A stretch of DNA of 64,000 bases from Paenibacillus sp. W2I17 (GCF_030815985.1 NZ_JAUSXM010000001.1:5890001-5954000); one strand, 5' to 3'; positions 38,235 to 47,352 are shown, counted from the first letter of the stretch. Numbers and translations are program-made. The notes: generated from the sequence alone by a model not told the origin.

Positions 38235-39878
38235 ATGAACAGGTCTATCTCATGGATGAAATATATGGCATTGGCAGCAGTATTGGTGATGGTATTATCC
38301 GGTTGCGGAGCGGCGGGAGGCAGCACGAACGGTGCAGCACAGGCTTCGGGGGGGAATCAGGCCGGGCAAGCTGAAGGAGGCAACCTGACTTTTGCACTCG
38401 CGACTTCACCGGATACGCTTGACCCTCATCGTAGTGGGCTTGCCGTAACGGTACGCGCCATCCGGACGATCTACGACAATCTGGTCGTGCAGCTGCCTGA
38501 TGGTTCCATCAAACCTTGGCTTGCCACGGAATGGAGCGTATCCAAAGACGGCAAGAGTTATACGTTCAAGCTGCGTGAAGGTGTGAAGTTCCATGATGGT
38601 ACACCGTTTAATGCGGAAGCCGTGAAATACAATCTGGACCGGGTGATTGATCCGGCCACCAAAGCTGCCAATTCCCTTGCCCTGATTAGACCCTATAGCT
38701 CCTCCGAAGTCATTGATGAATATACCATCAAGGTAAATCTGGAATCACCATCGCAAGCCTTTCTTGGCAACTTGAGCCAGGCACTTCTGGGGATCGTATC
38801 CCCTACAGCTGCTCAAAAATATGGTGACCAGCTAGGTAAAAATCCGGTGGGCACAGGTCCGTATACCTTTGTGAAATGGGATGAAAATGCGGATATCGTC
38901 GTTGCCAAAAACAAGGATTACACCTGGGGACCTGAGACGGTTGAAAATAAAGCTGCACCACATGTGGATACGATCACATTCAAGATTGTACCGGAAGAAG
39001 CGACGCGTATTGGAAGTGTACAGAGTAGTCAGGTACTCGCTGCCGAGACGGTTCCACCGCAAAATATCGCTGCATTAAAAAACGATCCGAACCAGCAATT
39101 GTTGCAGGCCAATACAGTTGGACTGCCATACACACTCTTTTTCAATCTGCGCAAAGCGCCTTGGGATGATGTGAAAGTAAGGCAGGCAGTACAATCCGCT
39201 GTAGATGTGGAATCGATTGTCAAAACATTGTATCTGGGCAACTACGAACGTGCGTGGTCCGCACTGTCTCCTGGAATCCTGGGTTATGATGCATCGCTGG
39301 AAGGTAGCATTAACCCGGACATCAACAAAGCCAATCAGCTGCTCGATGAACAAGGCTGGGTGAAAGGCGCTGACGGTATTCGTGCCAAAGACGGCCAGAA
39401 ACTGACCCTGCGTTATGTCGATGGTTCGCCCAATCGGGAGAAACGCAATGACATTGCCGCCATTATCCAACAACAGTTGAAACAGGTTGGCATTGCCGTT
39501 GAAGTCGAGATTACAAAAGATATCGCAACAGTCATCTATCAGAACTGGGATTATGATCTCTATGGCAACAGTCAGGTCAATTCTGATCCTAATGCCTTGT
39601 ACGCTTTCTATCATACGAGTGCAGAGGGCGAGCGCCCGACATTGTCCGGTTTGTCTGATCCAAAGATCGATGAACTGTTAGAGCAGGGAGCGGTCGAGAC
39701 GGATCCTGATAAACGTGTTCAGATCTACAATCAAATCCAGCAATACCTGATTGAGCAAGCGGTAATTCTGCCGATCTATGTATTCCCGTATACCGTCGCT
39801 GCATCCAAAAAGGTCGAAGGCATCAAGTTTGATTCGCTGGGGTATCCACTCTTTAACGACGTCCGCATTCAGCCCTAA
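38235..39878 (+). CDS. ABC transporter substrate-binding lipoprotein, peptide/nickel family
   Basis: This 547-residue family-5 solute-binding protein has a lipoprotein signal peptide whose lipobox is VLSGCGAAG (Cys near residue 24), then a short Gly/Ser/Ala linker. The body has NLTFALATSPDTLDPHRSG, KPWLATEWSVSKDGKSYTFKLREGVKFHDG and FNAEAVKYNLDRVIDP, classic for OppA/DppA/GsiB relatives. It would deliver a peptide-like or organosulfur solute to the two permeases that follow. agagggggaagcgat precedes ATG 38235. A 206-bp inverted-repeat element separates it from the first permease gene. Confidence 0.9.
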   Translation: MNRSISWMKYMALAAVLVMVLSGCGAAGGSTNGAAQASGGNQAGQAEGGNLTFALATSPDTLDPHRSGLAVTVRAIRTIYDNLVVQLPDGSIKPWLATEWSVSKDGKSYTFKLREGVKFHDGTPFNAEAVKYNLDRVIDPATKAANSLALIRPYSSSEVIDEYTIKVNLESPSQAFLGNLSQALLGIVSPTAAQKYGDQLGKNPVGTGPYTFVKWDENADIVVAKNKDYTWGPETVENKAAPHVDTITFKIVPEEATRIGSVQSSQVLAAETVPPQNIAALKNDPNQQLLQANTVGLPYTLFFNLRKAPWDDVKVRQAVQSAVDVESIVKTLYLGNYERAWSALSPGILGYDASLEGSINPDINKANQLLDEQGWVKGADGIRAKDGQKLTLRYVDGSPNREKRNDIAAIIQQQLKQVGIAVEVEITKDIATVIYQNWDYDLYGNSQVNSDPNALYAFYHTSAEGERPTLSGLSDPKIDELLEQGAVETDPDKRVQIYNQIQQYLIEQAVILPIYVFPYTVAASKKVEGIKFDSLGYPLFNDVRIQP

Positions 39879-39885
39879 CAGAGGT

Positions 39886-40091
39886 TGTTCAAAAAGTCCA
39901 CTTTTGATTACGAGTCATGCCTAATGGCATGATCAGCATCGAATATGAAATTCAGCCGAAATAAGCGGGGGGCTTACGAAGGATGTTTCCTTCGGAAACA
40001 TTTCAGTTGCTCACGTAGTTTCCTACGCTCCGCTACTCCATTTCTAGCTTCATTCCATCTTCTCGGTACTGAAAACTGGTCTTTTTGAACA
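39886..40091. mobile_element. MITE-like element with inverted ends
   Basis: The ends are gttcaaaaagtcca (39887-39900) and tggtctttttgaac (40077-40090), inverted complements with one mismatch that extend by one more base. The interior has no coding frame. It includes the palindromes atgcctaatggcat and atgtttccttcggaaacat. The element is small and non-autonomous in look, and sits within an operon between the binding protein and permease. No clear target-site duplication was found. Confidence 0.6.
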
Positions 40092-40139
40092 CGCACTATA
40101 GGAACGACCAATCCAGATTCAGGAAGGAGATATCCCGGT

Positions 40140-41073
40140 ATGGTTCAAACGATACTGTCACGACTCGCAACATCGCTCCTGGTTATATTCGGAGCTTCGG
40201 TGCTGGTGTACTGCATCATGTATCTTCTGCCGGGTGATCCGGTTCTGCTCATGCTGGACCCGTCCTCGGCTACCCCGGAGATGATCGAGAATCTGCGGGT
40301 CCAGCTTGGACTGGATCAGCCGTTTTATATCCAGTTTGCGAATTATTTCGGTGATATGCTGCGTGGTGATTTCGGCAAATCGATGATTAATTCGGATCCG
40401 GTTCTGCCCAAAATCCTGGAACATTTTCCGGCTACGCTGGCTTTGACCGCACTCAGCTCGATCATTGCCATTACGATTGGAATTACACTTGGTGTATTGT
40501 CTGCGATTCATCGCAATGGCGTGATTGATTTCGTCGCCCGGCTCGTTGGACTGTTCGGCATTTCCATGCCAACCTTCTGGACGGGGATACTGCTCATCCT
40601 GTTATTCTCGGTGCAGCTTGGCTGGTTCCCGGCGATGGGTTCCGACGGGTTCAGCTCACTGGTTCTTCCGGCAGCCACGCTGGGTCTCGTGGGTGCAGGG
40701 TTTATCGTACGAATGGTGCGGAACAGCATGCTGGAAGTCATCAATGAACCGTTTATCGTGGCATTACGGGCCAAAGGACTTTCGGAACGCGCCATCATGT
40801 ATGGTCATGCACTGCGTAATGCGCTTATTCCTGCTGTAACGGTAATCGGCATGCTGATTGGTGATCTGCTTGCGGGAACCGTGGTTGTGGAGACCGTCTT
40901 CTCCAGACAGGGGTATCGGCCGAATTATTGCGGATGCGCTGATGGCCAAGGATCTGCCAGTGGTGCAAGGTGTGGTTTTCTTTACATCTATCATCTACGT
41001 TGTCTTGAACCTGCTGGTGGATATCTCGTATTCGTACATTGATCCCCGGGTTCGGCGTGCAGTCCGAACATAA
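40140..41073 (+). pseudogene. ABC transporter permease (DppB/OppB type), frameshifted
   Basis: The frame from ATG 40140 encodes about 258 residues of a normal OppB-like permease (LYCIMYLLPGDPV-type start, FGKSMINSDPV, and the EAA loop LRAKGLSERAIMYGHALRNALIP). It loses register at the G4 run 40910-40913, after VVVETVFSRQG. Deleting one G restores IGRIIADALMAKDLPVVQGVVFF and the proper end SYIDPRVRRAV at 41073, giving about 310 residues. Without the correction the last two membrane segments are replaced by unrelated sequence. The lesion is in a homopolymer and may be a sequencing error. It pairs with the OppC-type permease that follows. Confidence 0.88.
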
Positions 41074-41133
41074 TATTGGATGGAACAGTCAGAAGTGTCC
41101 TGACGCGGAGTATGAAAGGAGGAGTTGTTGCTC

Positions 41134-42051
41134 ATGAGCATGAAACCTTTGGCTGGTGACAAAAAAGCATGGGCCGGCAGTGTAGGACGTATCCGTCTGT
41201 GGAATCGCCGCCCTTGGCGCTATCGCGTATCATTCGCGGTATCCCGATTATTCTTTTATGCAGCATTGCTGGTGGTGGTGTTTACCGTGGCATGTGCGAT
41301 TGTACCCGGCTGGATTGCGCCCTATGATCCAACTCAGATGATGACGGATGCCATACTGCAGGCTCCTTCTGCTGCGCATCTGTTCGGGACGGACTATTTT
41401 GGCAGGGATATCTTCAGTGTGGTTGTGCATGGAAGCAGGGATTCGCTACTCATTGGATTTGCTTCCGTTCTTGTGGGCGGTATTGTCGGTAGTGCTCTTG
41501 GTATTATCTCCGGTTATGCCGGAGGAATTGTTGATACCATCACGATGCGGGCTGTCGATATTCTGATGGCTGTACCCGGCGTGCTCCTTGCATTGTCTGT
41601 TGCAGCTGCTCTCGGGCCAGGGCTGATGAACATTGCACTGGCTGTTGCGGTTTCCTCCATTCCGGGCTACGCACGGGTGATGCGTGGTCAGGTCATATCA
41701 GTTAAAGGTCTGCCTTTCATTACAGCGACCCGTTCACTGGGCGGTTCCAATGCACGTATTTTCTGGAAACATGTACTGCCACATTCGTTATCACCCTTGC
41801 TGGTCATGGCTACGCTGGGCGTAGGGACATCAATTCTTACGGGTTCCGGACTCAGTTTTCTGGGACTTGGGGTGTTGAAGGAAATACCGGATTGGGGCGC
41901 ATTGCTCTCGCAAGGTAGAGGTTATCTGACGGTTGCCTGGTGGATCTGTACGTTCCCGGGTCTGGCGATCACTTTGTTTGTACTGGCGGTTAATCTGATT
42001 GGCGACGATATTCGCGATCGGCTGGACCCCAAAGTAAAAGGAGCGGCTTGA
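41134..42051 (+). CDS. ABC transporter permease (DppC/OppC type)
   Basis: This 305-residue second permease has the OppC N-terminal domain (AIVPGWIAPYDPTQMMTDAI, then FGTDYFGRDIFSVVVHGSRDSL). The BPD_transp_1 core includes the EAA loop TATRSLGGSNARIFWKHVLPHSLSP and the terminal DDIRDRLDPKVKG. About six membrane helices are visible. ATG 41134 is preceded by aaaggagg; TTG 41125/41128 are weaker alternatives. No ABC ATPase gene follows, so the importer must borrow ATPases encoded elsewhere. Confidence 0.9.
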   Translation: MSMKPLAGDKKAWAGSVGRIRLWNRRPWRYRVSFAVSRLFFYAALLVVVFTVACAIVPGWIAPYDPTQMMTDAILQAPSAAHLFGTDYFGRDIFSVVVHGSRDSLLIGFASVLVGGIVGSALGIISGYAGGIVDTITMRAVDILMAVPGVLLALSVAAALGPGLMNIALAVAVSSIPGYARVMRGQVISVKGLPFITATRSLGGSNARIFWKHVLPHSLSPLLVMATLGVGTSILTGSGLSFLGLGVLKEIPDWGALLSQGRGYLTVAWWICTFPGLAITLFVLAVNLIGDDIRDRLDPKVKGAA

Positions 42052-42076
42052 CCGCTATTCCAAGGAGGAGATATGC

Positions 42077-42625
42077 ATGTCACATGTTGTCATTATTGCA
42101 GGATCACCTTCCAAACGTTCGCGTTTGACAGGTCTGACGGATTACAGCAGCCAGAAATTAACGGAGGCAGGCATCACCGTTGAAGTCATTCATGTTGTGG
42201 ATCTGCCTGCTGAGGATCTGGTGCAAGCCCGGTTTGACAGCTCATTCATTCGTGATGCACTTGCTGTCGTGGAAGCGGCGGATGCAGTTATTGTGGCTAC
42301 ACCGGTATACAAGGCATCGTACTCGGGAGTACTCAAGCTGTTCCTGGATCTGATTCCGCAAGAAGGGTTACGGGGCAAGTTGACACTTCCGCTCGTTATT
42401 GGTGGCTCCATTGCTCATCTGCTCGCCATTGATTATGCATTGAAGCCTGTTCTGGCAGCCCTTGGTGGAAGACATATCTTGGGTGGCGTGTATGCAGTGG
42501 ATCAGGGAATTGAACGACTGGATGATGGGAAATTTGTACTCTCGGCAGACGTTACCACACGTCTGGATCGCTCGCTGGATGAATTGATATTGACACTGGA
42601 AAAGGATGGGATTACGATATCATAA
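42077..42625 (+). CDS. ssuE: NADPH-dependent FMN reductase (SsuE-like)
   Basis: This 182-residue flavodoxin-fold enzyme starts with VVIIAGSPSKRSRLTGL (the phosphate-binding GSP loop). VIVATPVYKASYSGVLKLFLDLIPQEGLRGK, the SsuE signature, and VIGGSIAHLLAIDYALKPVLAALGG follow. It reduces FMN with NAD(P)H and hands it to the two flavin monooxygenases of this cluster (36723 and 43808). The strong ribosome binding site aaggaggagatatgc lies 26 bases after the permease stop, consistent with one operon. Confidence 0.9.
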   Translation: MSHVVIIAGSPSKRSRLTGLTDYSSQKLTEAGITVEVIHVVDLPAEDLVQARFDSSFIRDALAVVEAADAVIVATPVYKASYSGVLKLFLDLIPQEGLRGKLTLPLVIGGSIAHLLAIDYALKPVLAALGGRHILGGVYAVDQGIERLDDGKFVLSADVTTRLDRSLDELILTLEKDGITIS

Positions 42626-42636
42626 AACCAAGTAAG

Positions 42637-42657
42637 TATATTGGATAAATCAATATA
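42637..42657. promoter_or_regulatory. Inverted repeat upstream of the LysR gene
   Basis: tatattg (42637-42643) and caatata (42651-42657) form a 7-bp dyad with a 7-base centre. LysR regulators commonly bind such T-N11-A type dyads near their own promoters, so autoregulation is plausible. Confidence 0.45.
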
Positions 42658-42694
42658 AGATCAAACGTCTGCGGACGTGGATACGGAGGCGCTC

Positions 42695-43567
42695 ATGAAT
42701 ATCGAGAATATTGAAGCATTTGTATATATCAATCATTATGGAAGCTTCAATAAGGCTGCCGAAGTACTCTTCTTGTCCCAACCTTCGGTCACAGCTCGCA
42801 TTCAGTCACTGGAAAGGGAGCTGGGCTGCAAGTTGTTTGATCGGCTTGGCAAACAAATCGTGCTGACAGAAGAAGGTCGGAAATTCCTGCCGTATGCGCA
42901 GCAAGTGCTGCAAGTGATTCAGAAGGGCAAGCAGAAGATTCAGCAACGGCGATCAACACCGGATGCTCTTCGGCTCGGTAGTACAGTATCGGTATCCAAC
43001 TATGTCATTCCAGATTTTCTACCCAAGATCAAGGAAGCTTACCCCGAAATTAACATCAAACTAACGACAGCAACGACGGATCAGCTGATTGCCAAACTGC
43101 TTGGTCAGGAGATCGATCTTGCTTTTGTGCGCAAGGTCATGCATCCTGCGATCCGTACGGTTGCTTTTTATGAAGATCCGATCCAGCTCTATGTGTATAA
43201 AGGGCATCCATTCATTGAGAGCGGGCATGTCAGCATGGAAGCCATCCGGAATGAGCAACTGGTCTTTTTTGAATGTGGTTCACTGGACTGGCTTCGCATT
43301 CACCGGGCTTTCGACTCGCTGGAACATCCGCCGAATATTACATATCATGTCGATAATTCGGAGACGGCGAAGAAACTGGTTATGCAAGGGGCAGGCATTG
43401 CCTTTCTCCCGGGACTCACGGTGAAGAAGGAAGTGCAGAATCAGGAGCTGTTCCCCATTCAGGTACATGAGGTAGCAGGTGTATCGTTGCAGATCAGCGT
43501 CGTCACGTTAAAAGAAGAATATTCGCCATTGGCAGAGCCCTTCGGGGAACTGCTGCGGAAGTTATAG
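42695..43567 (+). CDS. LysR family regulator of the sulfur cluster (CysL/YtlI-like)
   Basis: This 290-residue protein has an N-terminal winged helix (IEAFVYINHYGSFNKAAEVLFLSQPSVTARIQSLERELG) and a substrate-binding-like effector domain (RLGSTVSVSNYVIPDFLPKI, then YVYKGHPF and VMQGAGIAFLPG). The arrangement within an organosulfur cluster parallels YtlI, which activates the ytmI operon in B. subtilis. ATG 42695 follows acggaggcgctc; an in-frame start 18 bases upstream lacks a site. A repeat element follows before the next monooxygenase gene. Confidence 0.87.
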   Translation: MNIENIEAFVYINHYGSFNKAAEVLFLSQPSVTARIQSLERELGCKLFDRLGKQIVLTEEGRKFLPYAQQVLQVIQKGKQKIQQRRSTPDALRLGSTVSVSNYVIPDFLPKIKEAYPEINIKLTTATTDQLIAKLLGQEIDLAFVRKVMHPAIRTVAFYEDPIQLYVYKGHPFIESGHVSMEAIRNEQLVFFECGSLDWLRIHRAFDSLEHPPNITYHVDNSETAKKLVMQGAGIAFLPGLTVKKEVQNQELFPIQVHEVAGVSLQISVVTLKEEYSPLAEPFGELLRKL

Positions 43568-43575
43568 AGCGTCTA

Positions 43576-43763
43576 AGGTTGAATCTGACTTTTACACCAA
43601 AACGGAGAGTGCAGAACCAATCTGAAGAAGCGAAGCGTGCGCATTTATCAACAGATTTTTCCCTTGAACCAAGGGAGTAAAGAAAATCTGGGGATAAGAG
43701 TGATCGGAAGATGGTACTGCAATCGGAGTGATAAAGTGTAACATTTCCAGTTCAACTTGATAG
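43576..43763 (+). repeat. Intergenic hairpin element, copy 4 (short subtype)
   Basis: The left end aggttgaatctgacttttac and right end gtgtaacatttccagttcaa are inverted complements with mismatches. The inside reads cggagagtgcagaaccaatc, agaagcgaagcg, then the arms atcaacagattttt and aaaatctggggata, then cggaagatggtactgcaatc. It lacks the agctttc mini-hairpin of copies 2, 3, 6 and 7 and shares its variant blocks with copy 5. It lies between the LysR and the second monooxygenase genes. Confidence 0.75.
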
Positions 43764-43807
43764 TGATTCAAGAATAGTGGTTCAGCACAATCAAGGAGGA
43801 GAAGGAT

Positions 43808-44869
43808 ATGAGTATTCGTGTTGGCATTTTGGATCAGACTCCCATCTATGAAGGGGAAACGGCGGTGGATGCTTTTCGACATACGATTGAGCTGGCACAG
43901 CGGGCAGAGCAGCTGGGATTCCATCGGTTCTGGGTATCGGAGCACCATGATTCAGGGCATGTTGCAGGTTCCTCCCCGGAAGTACTCATCTCCCACTTGC
44001 TTGCGCATACGAAGCGGATTCGTCTGGGGTCTGGCGGAGTAATGCTTCAGCATTACAGTCCATACAAAGTCGCCGAGAATTTCAATATCCTCGCAGCGCT
44101 CGGACCAGGAAGAGTTGACCTGGGAATCGGTCGTGCACCAGGCGGGTTACCACGTTCGACACAGGCGTTGCAGGAAGGTATTCAGGAAGCCGCATCTCTT
44201 CAAGAGAAAATTGTTCAGGTGAAACGATACATCCACAATGAGCCGCTTGAAGATCAATCGCATCCACTTGCAGGTCTCAGCGCTTCGCCTGTGTCCGACA
44301 TTCCAGCGGAACTGTACGTACTTGGAGCAAGTGTCGATAGTGCGGGCATGGCTGCGGAACTGGGACTCCCATATGTCTTTTCGCTGTTCATTAACAGTAA
44401 TATAGAGGTAGCGCTTGAAGCGATCCGTGTATATCGTGAACAATTCGATCGTTCCCAGGAACGAGAGCCTTATGCTGCACTAGCCATATCGTTAATTGTG
44501 GCCGAAAGTGAGGAAGAAGCGGAAGGACTAGCGAGCGAGCATATGCTGGTGAAGATCCATCTGAAGAGTGGGAAGGTGCTGACCGTCGGTTCTGTGGAAC
44601 AGGCGGAAGAATTCGGACGTCAATCGAACGAAACCTATCGGATCGAGATTTTGGAGCCAAGTGTGACCCGGGGTACAAAGGAAAGCGTAGGTCAGGCGCT
44701 GCTGAAGTTCCAGCAGGAGTTTGCTGTAGAAGAGTTCATTGTGACTACAGCTACACGGGACTTTACCAAGCGAATTCGTTCATTCGAATTGTTGCGTGAG
44801 ATTCTGGCAGAGCAGGGACTGAGTGAATTTGCACTGGAATCCAAGGAACAGGAAGCTGCAATCGGATAG
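43808..44869 (+). CDS. LLM-class flavin monooxygenase (CmoO/YtmO-like)
   Basis: This 353-residue luciferase-like monooxygenase shows VGILDQTPIYEG, AEQLGFHRFWVSEHHDSGHVAGSSPEVLISHLLAHTKRIRLGSGGVML and GPGRVDLGIGRAPGG, typical of the YvbT/YtmO group. In B. subtilis YtmO/CmoO belongs to the S-alkylcysteine salvage operon. It requires FMNH2, presumably from the SsuE-like reductase. aaggaggagaaggat precedes ATG 43808. The amidohydrolase gene follows 50 bases later on the same strand. Confidence 0.86.
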   Translation: MSIRVGILDQTPIYEGETAVDAFRHTIELAQRAEQLGFHRFWVSEHHDSGHVAGSSPEVLISHLLAHTKRIRLGSGGVMLQHYSPYKVAENFNILAALGPGRVDLGIGRAPGGLPRSTQALQEGIQEAASLQEKIVQVKRYIHNEPLEDQSHPLAGLSASPVSDIPAELYVLGASVDSAGMAAELGLPYVFSLFINSNIEVALEAIRVYREQFDRSQEREPYAALAISLIVAESEEEAEGLASEHMLVKIHLKSGKVLTVGSVEQAEEFGRQSNETYRIEILEPSVTRGTKESVGQALLKFQQEFAVEEFIVTTATRDFTKRIRSFELLREILAEQGLSEFALESKEQEAAIG

Positions 44870-44919
44870 AATTAGGCAGTTAATATAGCAGTGAATATAT
44901 ACGAATGGGAGGCCATGTG

Positions 44920-46146
44920 ATGAAAAGTGATCTGGAACAGCCTAAGCAGCACTCTGAGCAACAAGTACAGGGCCCCGAGCATGAACTTCATGGTGAACGG
45001 GCGGAAGAATTTGCGGAACGTTTAATCACCATTCGGCGACACCTGCATCGTAACCCGGAATTGTCCGGCGAGGAAAAGGAGACGACGGCAGCCATTCGCA
45101 GTTGGCTGGAAGAGGAAGGCGTCCATATTGCAGACGAATATGCGCTGCGGACAGGGCTTGTCGCTGAAGTAGGCCAAGGGAACGGACCTGTGGTCGCCCT
45201 AAGAGCAGATATTGATGCGCTGCCTATTCAGGAAGAGACAAAACTTGAATTTGCCTCCCAGGTAGATGGAAAGATGCACGCATGCGGACATGACGCACAC
45301 ACGGCAATTCTGATCGGTGCTGCACGATTACTGAAACAGCGCGAGTCCATTCTACCGGGAAAAGTACGGTTGATATTCCAGCCATCGGAGGAAAAAGCAA
45401 CGGGTGCTCGGCAAGTGATCCAGAGTGGTGCATTGTCCGATGTACGGGCCGTATTTGGGTTGCATAATAAGCCTGATCTTCAGGTAGGTACGGTGGGTAT
45501 TCGGGAAGGCGCATTGATGGCAGCAGCAGACGGTTTTGTTGTCAAAGTGGAAGGTGTAGGCACCCATGCAGCCGTACCTGAAGCCGGCATTGATCCAATC
45601 GTGGTTGCCGCACATATTGTTACGGCATTACAGTCCATTGTGAGTCGCAATGTGGGAGCACAGGAGAGTGCTGTAATCAGTGTCACCAAGCTCCACAGCG
45701 GCACAGCCTGGAACGTTATTCCCGATGAAGCGATACTCGATGGCACAGTGCGTACTTTTGATGAGAAAGTGCGTGCACGGATTCGCGAGCGTTTCAATCA
45801 GGTAGTCGCCGGTGTGGCGGCAGCTTATGGCACACGGGCTACGGTTCGCTGGATTCAGGGACCTCCTGCCGTGGTCAACGATGAAGCACTGGCATCTGCG
45901 GCGGAGCAAGTTGCAAGTGAGATTGGATTAAACAGTGTTAGACCGCTACCTTCTCCAGCAGGTGAGGACTTCTCTTTTTATCAAAAAGAAGCTCCCGGCC
46001 TGTTCCTCTTCCTGGGCACCTCTGGCCCGCATGAGTGGCATCATCCTGGCTTTGATGTGGATGAACGGGCTCTGCCGCTGGGAGCATATCTTCTGGCAGC
46101 ACTGGCTGAACGGGCGCTGCACAATGTGCAAGCACATCAAGAGTGA
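44920..46146 (+). CDS. M20 family amidohydrolase (SndA-like)
   Basis: This 408-residue peptidase M20/HipO-type deacylase has LITIRRHLHRNPELSGEE, LRADIDALPIQEE, KMHACGHDAHTAIL (Cys and His metal ligands), FQPSEEKATGARQVI (catalytic Glu), a dimerisation insert with VKVEGVGTHAAVPE, and the final HHPGFDVDERAL. It fits N-acetylcysteine/N-acyl-amino-acid deacylases. SndA (YtnL) of the ytmI operon deacetylates N-acetylcysteine at the end of cysteine salvage. The N-terminal about 28 residues are Gln/Glu-rich. ATG 44920 is preferred because gggagg (44907-44912) precedes it. A terminator follows. Confidence 0.87.
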   Translation: MKSDLEQPKQHSEQQVQGPEHELHGERAEEFAERLITIRRHLHRNPELSGEEKETTAAIRSWLEEEGVHIADEYALRTGLVAEVGQGNGPVVALRADIDALPIQEETKLEFASQVDGKMHACGHDAHTAILIGAARLLKQRESILPGKVRLIFQPSEEKATGARQVIQSGALSDVRAVFGLHNKPDLQVGTVGIREGALMAAADGFVVKVEGVGTHAAVPEAGIDPIVVAAHIVTALQSIVSRNVGAQESAVISVTKLHSGTAWNVIPDEAILDGTVRTFDEKVRARIRERFNQVVAGVAAAYGTRATVRWIQGPPAVVNDEALASAAEQVASEIGLNSVRPLPSPAGEDFSFYQKEAPGLFLFLGTSGPHEWHHPGFDVDERALPLGAYLLAALAERALHNVQAHQE

Positions 46147-46192
46147 TGAGTATAGTGAATCACTGGATCATATTCAGAACATATCCAGATCG

Positions 46193-46222
46193 AAACGGTT
46201 CCGTTCGACGGCAACCGTTTTT
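46193..46222 (+). terminator. Terminator of the sulfur cluster
   Basis: AAACGGTTCCGT (46193-46204), a TCG loop and ACGG-c-AACCGTTT (46208-46220) form a 12-bp stem with one bulge, followed by T residues. Confidence 0.85.
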
Positions 46223-46356
46223 CGTATTTGTTGAATTTTATTAGATGGTGTAGTTATGGCTAGGGCTGGTGCAGAAGCGTCAGCTCTGTTTGGGTTTTCT
46301 TGCAGGAGGGGCAGCTAAAGGTATTGTTAAATTTATTTTTTTAATGGAAATATTTG

Positions 46357-46386
46357 TTGACGCTTCCCAAAAGGATGTGCTATATT
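46357..46386 (+). promoter_or_regulatory. Sigma-A type promoter of the cnt operon
   Basis: TTGACG (46357-46362) and TATATT (46381-46386) are separated by 18 bases. The Zur-type operator begins 11 bases after the -10 box, over the expected transcription start. The same layout is seen before the CobW GTPase gene. Confidence 0.7.
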
Positions 46387-46397
46387 TTTCTCGACCT

Positions 46398-46419
46398 TTA
46401 ATCGTAATAATTACTATTA
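46398..46419. promoter_or_regulatory. Zur box upstream of cntK
   Basis: The dyad aatcgtaataattactatt is centred at about 46409 and matches the Bacillales Zur operator core TCGTAATNATTACGA at all but its last arm bases. The 22-nt block is identical to 57682-57703. Zinc-bound Zur would repress the metallophore operon. Confidence 0.8.
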
Positions 46420-46450
46420 GACAAAAAGAAGAACAGGAGTAGTCGCTGCG

Positions 46451-47311
46451 ATGAAACAGGAGATCGATTTTATCAAGTTCAGTCCCACTCAAAACATGAC
46501 GATTCTGGTTAAAACGGATCATGCAGCAGAGAAATACAATCATATTGCAACTCGTCTAATGTCGTATGATAACGTTTACGCTGAACAAGTGGGATTCATC
46601 GAACCAACGAGGAGACCGGAAGCTGTGGCCCGTCTGGAAATGGCCGGAGGCGAGTTCTGTGGCAACGCCTGTATGGCACTTGCAGCACACCACGCATCTG
46701 AAGCAGGACTGGCACATCAGGAATCTATGGATATCATGTTGGAGGTTTCCGGAACCGATCAATTGATCATGTGCCATGTGAAGAAGCAGCAGAACGAATA
46801 TGACTGCCAGGTAACCATGCCGATACCAAAGCAGATCGAACAACGAACAATCCGATACGAAGGCATCGAACTCGATATGGTGATTATCCGGTACGCTGAG
46901 TTCATCCATATCGTGATCGAAGTCGATGACTTCGACGATACGATGAAGAAGAGGGCACAGACCCTTGCAAGATTACTTGGACTAACACTGGGAGATAAGC
47001 TGATCGGTATCTTGTTATATCAATCACACTTGGAAGAAATGGCCCCACTCATCTATGTTCCGGAGCTGGATAGTCTGATCTGGGAGAGAGGGTGTGGTTC
47101 GGGTACAGCCTCAGTAGGAGCCTATCTCGCATGGAGCCAGCAGAGTCAGATTACGCAGTACATCAAGCAGCCTGGTGGTGCGATCAAAGTAGCGGTCCAG
47201 TGGAATGGCGCAGAACTTGGGAGAATTACGATTGAGGGATCGGTTGGCATCGTGGCTCAGGGCAAGGCTTTCATAGATGCTCCAGCAGAATGGAGCGTTA
47301 TAAACGCATGA
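46451..47311 (+). CDS. cntK: Histidine racemase of opine metallophore synthesis (CntK-like)
   Basis: This 286-residue protein has the diaminopimelate-epimerase fold. Both catalytic Cys are present: GGEFCGNACMAL and ERGCGSGTASVGAY. It lacks the usual DAP-epimerase context (no lysine-pathway neighbours) and starts a K-L-M-A-B-C-D-F-E gene order identical to the staphylococcal cnt operon. CntK converts L-His to D-His, the first precursor of staphylopine-type metallophores. gaacaggagtagtcgctgcg precedes ATG 46451. It is first in the operon behind a sigma-A promoter and Zur box. Confidence 0.9.
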   Translation: MKQEIDFIKFSPTQNMTILVKTDHAAEKYNHIATRLMSYDNVYAEQVGFIEPTRRPEAVARLEMAGGEFCGNACMALAAHHASEAGLAHQESMDIMLEVSGTDQLIMCHVKKQQNEYDCQVTMPIPKQIEQRTIRYEGIELDMVIIRYAEFIHIVIEVDDFDDTMKKRAQTLARLLGLTLGDKLIGILLYQSHLEEMAPLIYVPELDSLIWERGCGSGTASVGAYLAWSQQSQITQYIKQPGGAIKVAVQWNGAELGRITIEGSVGIVAQGKAFIDAPAEWSVINA

Positions 47312-47352
47312 GGTACATGACATGATCGAGACAACGTATTGGGGGAAAAGAA

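Noticed and set aside
46451..47311. Annotation of the CntK-like gene as diaminopimelate epimerase (dapF)
   Set aside because: Fold and Cys pair agree, but the K-L-M-A-B-C-D-F-E operon context indicates histidine racemase for metallophore synthesis.
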